64,000 bases of DNA from Saccharomycopsis fibuligera x Saccharomycopsis cf. fibuligera (Eukaryota > Ascomycota > Saccharomycetes > Ascoideales > Saccharomycopsidaceae). The stretch is from NCBI GenBank assembly GCA_001936135.1, contig CP012811.1, positions 992,001 to 1,056,000 on the forward strand. The letters run 5' to 3'. Made by a program: the position numbers and the translations under genes. Below the pieces are notes generated by a model. The model saw only the letters and a program-made list of their open reading frames with translations, had not been told where the DNA came from and made no database searches. Of the stretch, positions 19,538-28,357 are shown piece after piece. How positions within the stretch are numbered: the first letter of the stretch is position 1; every line of letters starts with the position of its first letter.

Positions 19538-22378
19538 ATGCACATGCTTTCCAGATGCGGAATATGCTACCAGTCGCCTTTGCTGTTGAACGACCGATAT
19601 GCTGGCGATCCCGAAAAGGCATTTCCTCTACTATCGCAGCGACAATTGACGCTGCAACTGCCATTTCCAGATAAGAGTGTCACTGAAACCAGGTCCCAGA
19701 GAACAGACAGTAGTGTTACCACAAATCAAATAACCAACAATTCATTCTTATATTGCGATAGTTGTGTGACTGGGATATTGCTCAAGCACAAAGTTGAATA
19801 TTTGAGCAATTTGATAGTAATAGACCAAAGCAAAAAACAAATTAATAGTGTACTCAGGAACTCCTTGAAAAGCCCAGAAAATGCAAACATCAAATTTCTC
19901 ACTCAGTACTTAAGAGAGCATGAGAACAAGGCGCAAAATGAAAAAGAAGACGTTTTTGATGATAGTAGTGGTGGTTTTGCAGCCCAACAGCCATCATCGA
20001 GTAAACTGTTGAGCACAGCCACTGTGGCAACGCCCTCAGAAGGATCGGTGGCCGCTCTCTCAGCCCAAATACTAACTATCGAGTCACTAATTATAGCTAA
20101 AAAAATTAGCATGATGCAAAACAATATTAACGTATTGAAAGAAAAGATTAATACTGACTTAAAAGAAGAGAAGCGCAAGCGCGAAGAAATTTTGAAAGCT
20201 AAAAAAAGCAATTATGAAACCCATAAAAAACAGTTAACAGAAAACTTTAGCAGTTTAAAGAGTAAAATAGAAACGCGAATCGAAGAAAAAAAATTAAAGT
20301 TAATTAAAACTGACGTTTTAATAAATAATCAAAAGGCCATTTTATTTCAAACATTGTGCAAATTTATGCTTGTTAAGAAACATAGAATAAAGACTATTGG
20401 ATTATCTGATCTTCAACAGCAGCAAGATCTTCAGCAGATTGAATTATCAAGAGTTTCTGCATTAAGACAAAACACAGGGCTGTGTGCTAATATTAAACCA
20501 CAATACCAGCTTACGATTGGTTTCCAACCGGTGCTAGCAGTCAACAAACTTATACAGTATAACTCCAAGCTAGTAACGTCATCTTTAGAGTCTGTTAGCC
20601 AGTTTCTTCTATATTCATCATACTACTTATCAATAGACTTGCCGTTTAAGTTGGAGCTCCCTGACAAGTCGAATAACTTTAGTTATGTGATACAGGGCTT
20701 AAATGATAACTTTAATGACAATTACCTCAAAATCAAGATCAAAAAGAAATATTTGTCTTTAAAAGCAGGAAATGATAGTAATAGTGACAAGGGTGGGAAA
20801 ATGACTGAAAAGCGTTTAGACATTTCGCCACGTAATTTGCTAAAGATGCTAAATGAGTATTCTTATGATGAGTTATTCAATTCTAAAAACGTGTTGCTAA
20901 TCAATAAGTCAATTGCTAATCAGAATCTGGCAGAGTTGTTTGAAATAGCAATTATTTTGGCCAAATTGTTAATTAATTTGTATGTGATGAGCATGAAGTT
21001 GCAATTGATCAGCCAAACTGAACCAATGACCTACAATCAGCTTTTCAAACTTGACGAGATGATTTATCTATTGACCACTGGTGGTGATCATCTCAATGCT
21101 CCATCAAACAGCAAAACCGCAGACAAAGTGCGGACCCGTTCAAATGCAAATGTAAATGCAACTGCTACGTTTATTAAGCCATCGTCACAGTCGCCAAATA
21201 GTGATAAGCGGCACAATTTGAAGCAACATTTAAAAGAGCAACTTAGTTATAATCACGCTGATAAAAGAGATGTATTAGCTCCTGCTAGCAACAAGAACAA
21301 CAATAACGAGTATCAACATAGACCAAAGCCAACCCAACGAAAGTCTAGTCTTTTGAAGTATTTTTTCACCAACAATTCTACTAACAATCAAGAGCCTTCA
21401 GTAAAGAACTTACTTCAAGCCAAACGAGAAGACGATTTTGAATTGAGTCAAAATCAATGCAGTGACAAAGAAATAAACTCGGACTCAGAATATAATTTAG
21501 GTGCCGGTCTTGACTATGAAAGTTACATAGAGATTAAAAGAAATAATGACCAGCTAAGTTTACTAGACAACAACGATGACACAGTGAAGGAATTTGCATT
21601 GGGTGATTTAACTTTTAGAATTTTTAGACTTTTGCATACTCAAGCAACTTCTTACAATGGAAAGTCAGAAGGAACCGATAATTTTGATACTATCAACGAT
21701 GTTAATGTTCCCGAGATGTTGAGTAACAACAATAGTAAAAATTCGCTGAATATAGCAATAGGAATATCTGATAATAAAACAGGTAGTGCCGCTATAAGTA
21801 CGAGAAATACAAATGCCACGACACCACCACCACCAATAACAACAACGACAATGACAACAACAGAGAAAACTAGAGAATCATTAGACAATGACTACGCCGC
21901 AACTAGTAAGTTCATCAACATTCAATACGGCGCAACTAGAACTAGATCATCAACGCCAGTATCCAGAACTAGTACAAGGACATCAACTACAGAAATGAAT
22001 ACCATCATTAACAGAAATACTGCTGCCGTTGCTGCTCCTGCTGTTGTCACTAACAATGCTGCTCCTGCTTTTGCAATCAAGCAGCATAAAGGGAAGTTAC
22101 AGAGTAGCAGCAAGAATAAGAAAAAGAAATCACTGCACAATAAGCATCGTCTCGGTAATGGTGGGGGTGCTAGTAGTAGTCATATTGGTGAGACTAATGA
22201 TAGTACTGCGGATGATAAAGCTAGCAACGTTACGGCCTCGAGGAGTAGTAATGTTAAACGAACAACGTTAATAAACGGCAATGATGCTAATGCAGGTCTT
22301 GGTGGTGAGTATCATGGAAAAGAGGGTAAAGAAAAGTATGCAGACAGCATAAACAGTAATGAGTGGCAGATGATTTGA
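19538..22378 (+). CDS. ATG14: Atg14-like subunit of the autophagy PI3-kinase complex
   Basis: From the ATG at 19538 the product is 946 residues. It starts MHMLSRCGICYQS, with CxxC at C7/C10 and a second CxxC at C73/C76 (YCDSC), the paired-cysteine arrangement at the N-terminus of Atg14. A coiled coil follows (about residues 175-290, Lys/Glu-rich), then a conserved block near NIKPQYQLTIGFQPVLAVN typical of the Atg14/UVRAG family. Atg14 directs Vps34-Vps15-Vps30 to the phagophore site. The C-terminal 400 residues are Asn/Ser/Thr-rich with no visible domain, which makes the protein much longer than S. cerevisiae Atg14 (344 residues). A GTG 16 codons upstream is not a likely start. Vps38/UVRAG is the main alternative, but the cysteine pairs favour Atg14. 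Confidence 0.72.
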   Translation: MHMLSRCGICYQSPLLLNDRYAGDPEKAFPLLSQRQLTLQLPFPDKSVTETRSQRTDSSVTTNQITNNSFLYCDSCVTGILLKHKVEYLSNLIVIDQSKKQINSVLRNSLKSPENANIKFLTQYLREHENKAQNEKEDVFDDSSGGFAAQQPSSSKLLSTATVATPSEGSVAALSAQILTIESLIIAKKISMMQNNINVLKEKINTDLKEEKRKREEILKAKKSNYETHKKQLTENFSSLKSKIETRIEEKKLKLIKTDVLINNQKAILFQTLCKFMLVKKHRIKTIGLSDLQQQQDLQQIELSRVSALRQNTGLCANIKPQYQLTIGFQPVLAVNKLIQYNSKLVTSSLESVSQFLLYSSYYLSIDLPFKLELPDKSNNFSYVIQGLNDNFNDNYLKIKIKKKYLSLKAGNDSNSDKGGKMTEKRLDISPRNLLKMLNEYSYDELFNSKNVLLINKSIANQNLAELFEIAIILAKLLINLYVMSMKLQLISQTEPMTYNQLFKLDEMIYLLTTGGDHLNAPSNSKTADKVRTRSNANVNATATFIKPSSQSPNSDKRHNLKQHLKEQLSYNHADKRDVLAPASNKNNNNEYQHRPKPTQRKSSLLKYFFTNNSTNNQEPSVKNLLQAKREDDFELSQNQCSDKEINSDSEYNLGAGLDYESYIEIKRNNDQLSLLDNNDDTVKEFALGDLTFRIFRLLHTQATSYNGKSEGTDNFDTINDVNVPEMLSNNNSKNSLNIAIGISDNKTGSAAISTRNTNATTPPPPITTTTMTTTEKTRESLDNDYAATSKFINIQYGATRTRSSTPVSRTSTRTSTTEMNTIINRNTAAVAAPAVVTNNAAPAFAIKQHKGKLQSSSKNKKKKSLHNKHRLGNGGGASSSHIGETNDSTADDKASNVTASRSSNVKRTTLINGNDANAGLGGEYHGKEGKEKYADSINSNEWQMI

Positions 22379-23040
22379 AATATTCGAGCTGGATGAGGCT
22401 TGGCGTATTTACCTTTCTATTTCCTATTTGATATTGGTGTTGTTGGGGGGAAGGGGGAGGGGGGTTCGTTTGCTTTTTTCTTTTTTTGTTTGACTTTTTT
22501 TTGTGTTTATATGAGATACTATATAATTGCTTGATTCGTTCTTCTAAATTCGTGTCTTTATAGTAACTTTTTGCTTTTTGATTTTCTATTTTGCTTTCTC
22601 GAGGATTTTATTTTTGAAATTACACGTCTCCCTCTCGCTCTCAGCACCCATTGCTACTTGTAATAGTTTTCTCCATTTTCTCGAAGCAGGAAAAAGATTT
22701 AAACTACATCATAGTAAAAAAAAAAATAATAATTGACGTAAATTCTTTTCTATTTTAAGTCTAGAAAATCATCACATCTAGTGAATGATTTTCTGGTGAT
22801 AGGAATGCAACTTCCAAAGACTGTATGATGCGGTAAATAAACAATGAGTAAAAAATCAAATGCTATAAGAACTAAAAGAAATAAAAATGAGATTGTATAA
22901 AAAGCTGAAAAAATGCAACCAATGATGAAGCAAAATTAAGGTGCAAAATAAATGCATGATAGCAAGGAACAGAAAAAGTAGCAAAAAAGGTAACTTGAAA
23001 TCAAATCGACAAATGTCGTAGCCTATTAAACCACATCAAA
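22379..23040. other. Convergent intergenic region ATG14/CDC6
   Basis: 0.66 kb without a gene, between two stop codons. It contains the guanine-rich tract listed separately and T-rich stretches; no other structure. Confidence 0.65.
22445..22464 (+). other. Guanine-rich tract in the ATG14 3' flank
   Basis: Three G runs in the order G6-A2-G5-A-G6, about 70 bp past the ATG14 stop and on its coding strand. It stands out in AT-rich DNA and could fold as a G-quadruplex in DNA or in the 3' UTR. Confidence 0.85.
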
Positions 23041-25161
23041 TCATGCCTTCAAGGCACTCTTCAAGATTTCAAACTTGCCATCAGTGAACTTATTTAAATC
23101 AACCAACCCAATTCCACAACAACTCAATGAAGTTTGCGAGTTGATGTTCATATGATTAGCTCTATTGAGAATATTGATTAATCCAATAGTATGCAAAGTG
23201 GTCAAGATCTCTGTGATTTCAGTTTTGCTCAATGATGAAGGGATCATGGTATTAGATTTGGAAATTTTTTTATAGTATTGGAAAAGCTGGGTTATAGTAA
23301 TTATAGCTTTGCCATTGTTTGTATTGATGCTGTTGTTATTGTTGTTGGTGCTTTTGTTGTGTCTGTTGAAAATGGAAGACGATTGAAGGCCAGTACTTGC
23401 CTTCATAAAAATGCTACTGCTGCTGTTGTTGTTATTATTAGCACTACAAATATCATTATCATGAGTATTCAAAGCACCCAATGCAGCATCCTTGAGAACG
23501 TTTTTCTTGTTGCCACTGCTGCTATTGTTAATCATCATTTCTTCATTCTTTTGTTGCTCAAGTTTTGCTAAGCAAATAAGCACCAAACATTGATGAAGAT
23601 TTACTTGCTTAAGTCTATTAAGCGAAGAAACCCCGTTTAATGAATTAGCACAAATTTTAGCCACATGAGTTAATGATACCTTTGGCGCTTCGCTGATGTC
23701 AAGAGCGTGGAAATCTTGTATACTTTTTTCAGGATTAGCCAAATATTGCTTCTTAGTAGCGGTTTCCACTAGTTCAATGGACTTGTAAAGGATTTCGAAA
23801 ACTTTTCTCAAATCACCGGTATTTGAGGCAGTTTTCTTTGCACAAAGCTGTAGTGCAGAAGGGCTTATTATTGGCAAGTCATTATTGTTTTTGTTATTAG
23901 TATTGCTATTTGCATTCAAGCTTGAAAGTTTAGCCTTGACGATAGCAACGATCTGTTGGGTATTGTATGGCAAAAATTGCACCATGGAAGTTTTCAATCC
24001 ATTGAGTTTCAATCTTGGAGAGAGTCTGTCGATTAAGTTCAAAGAATTAGCAATACCAACAAGCACCAATCTTGAATCTTCCACATTCTGTTTAGCAAGG
24101 GAGAAAAAATCAAATAATAGTTGTTGATCAGCATTTGATTTGCTAGTATTCAAAATGGCATCCAATTCATCAAGAAGCACCACATTATTATCAGCAAAAG
24201 CACGCTGAGTCAATAATCGGTTGAAAAGTTCTCTTGCTGGAATAGTAGTTTTTAACTCAAGATATTTAGGGTACGTATTGATATTTCTTGAGTTAATGCC
24301 GAAATTACTTAAAAACTCTTCAAAAATCAGACCAAGGCTATTAAGTCTCATGCAGTTGATTTTGGTTATTGTTACCGTTTTAGAAGCTTTAGTAGTGTCA
24401 TTTAACGAAAGCTTATGCACTTGTGATGACAACTTTGTGTTGCCACGCACCGTAGCAGAATAGTTTGCAACTATGTAGTTTAGTACGTGAGTAATTTGCT
24501 GAGTTTTGCCACAACCTGGAGGGCCAGATATGTACAAAAAATCTGATTTGTTGGTTGTTAAGTTATCCACTAAGAATTTTTCAATGATGTCAAATTCTCT
24601 CTCTCTTCCCACTAGGCAATAGTTAGCTTTAGTAACAGAAGTAAATGATGATATTGGATCAGAGTTGAGAATATCAACATTTTTGCTAAAGAGTTTTTTG
24701 GCATTGCTATAAATAGAGACTTTGTGTTCTTCAACTTGTGGTGTTTTCACATCAAATCTTGCATCTTTAAGCTCGGCTTCCTGAACCAACCTAAGCTCGA
24801 TTTCATCCTCAGGACTTAAATTCTCTTTATTAGCATCAATAAACTGTTTTTCACTGAGTTCTAGAATCTCACCATTTGCTTCGTCATTATCAGCTTCATC
24901 ATCATCACTAGAAATAGATGAAGAATAACGGGATGATGAGCTTGAGGATGGCGGAGTGTTGAGCTGAAAAGAGATTAGCTTTTTTGTTAAGGCAGATCTT
25001 GGTCTAGAAGATTTGCGAACCGAACTGCTGCTACCATTAGAAGGATATGATCTGTTCTTAAGTGGTGTTAAAGGAGGAGACAAGAGCCCAGTTTCATGGA
25101 CAATATTTTGCCTCTTTACTTGGACCTGTAATGTCTGCGATCTAGTTCTTTTCAATCCCAT
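23041..25161 (-). CDS. CDC6: Replication initiation factor Cdc6 (AAA+ ATPase)
   Basis: The 706-residue protein has a Walker A motif GPPGCGKT (residues 213-220), a Walker B motif VVLLDELD (327-334) and a sensor region RLSPRLK typical of the Orc1/Cdc6 AAA+ family, then a C-terminal winged-helix domain interrupted by Asn-rich inserts. No BAH domain is present, which separates it from Orc1. The N-terminus is basic and holds CDK-type sites (LSPPLTPLKNR at 27-37, LNTPPS), as expected for Clb-CDK-driven turnover of Cdc6. With ORC it loads Mcm2-7 brought by Cdt1. The ATG at 25161 is the first in frame. MluI-type boxes lie about 320 bp upstream. Confidence 0.92.
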   Translation of the reverse strand: MGLKRTRSQTLQVQVKRQNIVHETGLLSPPLTPLKNRSYPSNGSSSSVRKSSRPRSALTKKLISFQLNTPPSSSSSSRYSSSISSDDDEADNDEANGEILELSEKQFIDANKENLSPEDEIELRLVQEAELKDARFDVKTPQVEEHKVSIYSNAKKLFSKNVDILNSDPISSFTSVTKANYCLVGREREFDIIEKFLVDNLTTNKSDFLYISGPPGCGKTQQITHVLNYIVANYSATVRGNTKLSSQVHKLSLNDTTKASKTVTITKINCMRLNSLGLIFEEFLSNFGINSRNINTYPKYLELKTTIPARELFNRLLTQRAFADNNVVLLDELDAILNTSKSNADQQLLFDFFSLAKQNVEDSRLVLVGIANSLNLIDRLSPRLKLNGLKTSMVQFLPYNTQQIVAIVKAKLSSLNANSNTNNKNNNDLPIISPSALQLCAKKTASNTGDLRKVFEILYKSIELVETATKKQYLANPEKSIQDFHALDISEAPKVSLTHVAKICANSLNGVSSLNRLKQVNLHQCLVLICLAKLEQQKNEEMMINNSSSGNKKNVLKDAALGALNTHDNDICSANNNNNSSSSIFMKASTGLQSSSIFNRHNKSTNNNNNSINTNNGKAIITITQLFQYYKKISKSNTMIPSSLSKTEITEILTTLHTIGLINILNRANHMNINSQTSLSCCGIGLVDLNKFTDGKFEILKSALKA

Positions 25162-25470
25162 TACTGCCGTGTAGCGTGTTGCTCAATTGATTGATTGATA
25201 ACTGGCTTTATGAATGCTAATGGATGCCAATGCCAAAGGGGATATTATGGTCAAAAAGAAGAAAAGGCAAGCACAAATTGTAAAAATTGAAATAGGAAAA
25301 AGGATACTTGATTGAGTTAAGATAAAGCAATCGATCATCAGCGGGGGGATATCGAAAAGTTATATATCTCAAAAAATTTCATGTCGCGCGTCCCTTCGCG
25401 TGCCAGGCGCTCCTCGAAAAAGATTCAAAAACGGAAATAAAAAAATTAAAAAAAATTAAATTGAATTAGT

Positions 25471-25486
25471 TTTCGCGTTCACGCGT
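25471..25486 (-). promoter_or_regulatory. MluI-box / SCB-like elements upstream of CDC6
   Basis: ACGCGT (25481-25486) next to TTTCGCG (25471-25477) lies about 320 bp upstream of the CDC6 start, with more CGCG words at 25384-25400. In yeasts these are SBF/MBF sites that drive G1/S genes, and CDC6 is a known type of target. Confidence 0.6.
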
Positions 25487-25709
25487 TGTGCATGTCATAA
25501 TGTATGCTAAGCGCACTTAATGAACCACACACAAGGGGCATTTCCCGAACCGGAAAATACATAATAGACATTACATTGAAAATTTGTATTAAAAATCAGC
25601 CCAAAGGTTTATGTTTTGAATTATAAAACAGCATTCAACAATAATTATCAGTCCTCAAAAATTAATCGAGAAAGGGTCTCACGCCTTCATTCTTATACTA
25701 AAAAAACGT

Positions 25710-25746
<37 letters not shown>

Positions 25747-26235
25747 ATCAGTTTATTAATGCAAGAAATAAAAACTTCTTTTCATATACAGTACCGAAGA
25801 CTGGAGAGTAGCTTGTCATTTATTTAAACAAATAAAATAAAGGACTTGAATACATATAAATATATTATACCCTAACCCCATGTCTTGAAAGTTAATAGAC
25901 AACGATTTAAAATCTGGTGAGAAAATGTTGATGAGGAATTAAGTTTCAAAAGTATACATCAAATCTACCTGCACAGTATATGGTGTCTGCAGATTTGATT
26001 CAGATGCTATTCTCCTTCGAGAAAGGACAAATAAGCCGGTTTACCTATTTTCAACTAAAATTTAGTACACATTCTTTGTATCTGAATTACTGTTTGCATT
26101 ATTTTCGCAGCAATTTATAAGTACATTATCACAAGAAGATGAGTTAAACCGGTACTAAGTGACTGAGAGAGCTGCTATAGGAGAATATATAGTAGACTGA
26201 GATAAATATGTTATGTATTTTTTTTTTTACTTCTG

Positions 26236-26415
26236 TGTTGACCACGCAACCTCTACCCCTTGAGAATAGATGGTTTCTGGGTTTCCTCTATATAATAACA
26301 ATTGAACTATACAATATAAACTATACAGCTGAGTATATAGAATTATATTTTCTATTAATTATATATAGTTAGTAAATTGATCTTGTATGTAAAAAAAAAA
26401 AAAAAAAAAAAAAAA
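26236..26415 (+). repeat. Dispersed A-tailed repeat, copy 5
   Basis: Begins TGTTGACCACGCAACCTC, then a core TATAATAACAATTGAACTA and ACTATACAGCTGAG, then GTAAATTGATCTTGTATGT and a run of 25 A. It is shorter than the copy at 3537 but shares its start, core and end. Non-coding fossil, class unsettled (LTR or A-tailed non-LTR). Confidence 0.6.
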
Positions 26416-27874
26416 GAGTTGCAGGCAATTTTTTTTGGAAACATAGCATCAAAGCTACCTGTTACTCTTATATAAACATGTTTGAGGATATTTGTAATTG
26501 TAATTTATAGTTCGTTAGCAACAATACTCCAAAATGCCGTTTTTTGTGGTCAGGCGATTGGTATCTTCGTTTGCGATAACAATTTTGTTTTTTTGTTCTC
26601 TCATGCTTGCCGCATGTTTTTAGGTAGACGTTAAATACTCTTTATCATTTATAAAAAAAGGCTTTCATCAAAATTCTAAAATTCATGAAATGCGAAAGTT
26701 TTTTACAGTGTCAGCAGTGCGGCGTTAATATGCAAGAGTTAATTTAGGTAGTTAGTGAAAACCGAATTAAAAATTGTTTAGAACTGGACGAATTTGCCAG
26801 ACCTTTGCAAACTCTAAGTTTTTTGTCTTTAATGTTTCTTCTCGTTTTTAGCTCTATATTTCTATTTTTTTCTTCTTTATTGTGGTCACTACAAAAATTC
26901 TCACATTTTAAAAACTAACCAACATCGCCTCATCAATGAGAAGCAACGCTACTGTTAAAATTAGTAAGCCAGATTACGGTCATTTTTACAATCCAAAAAA
27001 AATAGATAACAAGTTTTCACAGTAACGGACAGTATCTTTGCCAAAATTAGACTTCGACAATTAGGAAAACCAGAATCCTTTCCACTTCATCTAGTTAAGC
27101 CACACAACTATGCCAGACATTCTACACACTCTTGAAATACAAAGATTGTTTTTGCTAATCCGAAATCCACAGGTTATTTTATACGAAGAATGCTGGGAAG
27201 CCGTCAGTAGCGGATTTGGTTATTTGAACTTCAAGATTCTTGCTGATTATATGTGTGACCGACCGAGAACCGTTACTAATATTAGATATTCTTGAACTCA
27301 TATCACTATTTCGACTGGCATACGCTAAATGGCACTGAATTAGAAAATAAAATCTTGTTGGGGTTTAACTGACATGCATCCTTTTGATGTTAAGCTGTCT
27401 TATAATTATTGCAACTATGGTTATAAACGCGCTTCATGACTCAATGTATACTTCATGCTGAATGTGGGCACTTTCAAATGAATGAGCTTCATTATTTATT
27501 TTGATTTCTACGATTTGTTGTTCCATTTTTCACTTGTTTTGTTTTTGACAAAAATATCAAGGGTTTAAATTTATAACGCTTGAAAATATACGCAGCACCA
27601 ATAACATTGATGTAATGACGTGACATAAACTAAAAAACTCATTACTTCTTCTCCTGAGAGTTTATGTTTCCCCGGATGCCGTTTCTAAGGCGGATGGAAA
27701 TAAAATTCTCCAGTATCTGCCAAGCCTGTATCTCAATGTTCTTATCATCATTGACTAAGAGTATTCAGTTGAACTATACACACGTAGATTTAATTATACA
27801 AATGCTAAATTAACAAAAACAAGAAAAAATAAAAAGAAATTGCATGAAATTTTTTAAAAAAACAAGCGAAGAAC

Positions 27875-27935
27875 GAAAAGCAGAAAACGAAAAGCAGAAA
27901 ACAAAAAGCAGAGCAAAAAGCAGAAAGCAGAAAAC
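27875..27935. repeat. Purine-rich tandem array
   Basis: About five imperfect copies of an AAAAGCAGAAAAC unit on the plus strand. It lies in the gap downstream of NEO1. No function is apparent. Confidence 0.8.
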
Positions 27936-28357
27936 AATCAAAACCAACTAAAGAATAATAATTAAAAGATTAACCAACCAAATAAGTATCATCAAATTAT
28001 ATTATATTGAATTAAATTAACCTGCAAAATTGGCACAGATTTACTCTTACTGTAACTGCTGTACTTACTGTAATTATCAAACTAGTCAATGAAATAAAAA
28101 AGGCAATCCGGAAATCAGATAATGATGATGGTTATAATAATGATAAAAATAACAATAAGAAAGACGAGTAGGAATACTATGATACCAATGATAATAATGA
28201 TTACGATGATGACTTTTTTGTATTATCTGCCAACCTCGTACAAGCACTTGGTGGCAGCTTTGGCACAACTTTTGGGCAATGTTTGACAACGTAAGTTTAA
28301 ATAAAAGGTAAAAAAAAAAAAAAAATTCTATTTGTTCTGTTGTGTTTCATTTTAAAG

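Larger units (their letters stand above)
25162..28357. other. Gene-free stretch, 3.2 kb
   Basis: No intact gene. Contents: CDC6 promoter elements (25380-25490), a 35-A run (25711-25745), a copy of the dispersed repeat (26236-26415), short unassigned open frames around 26937-27295, and a purine-rich tandem array (27875-27935). An Asn/Asp-rich open stretch near 28021-28283 has no ATG and one internal TAG. Nothing else is recognisable. Confidence 0.6.

Noticed and set aside
26937-27295. Short open frames in several registers, including a 61-codon ORF at 27110
   Set aside because: No recognised family, no clear promoter or intron, and neighbouring frames compete. Possibly a relic of unknown kind.
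28021-28283. Asn/Asp-rich open stretch with one TAG
   Set aside because: No ATG start and low complexity; probably derived from GATAAT-type repeats.
25162-28357. Candidate centromere
   Set aside because: No paired inverted repeats seen and no CENP-A data; gene-free length alone is not evidence.
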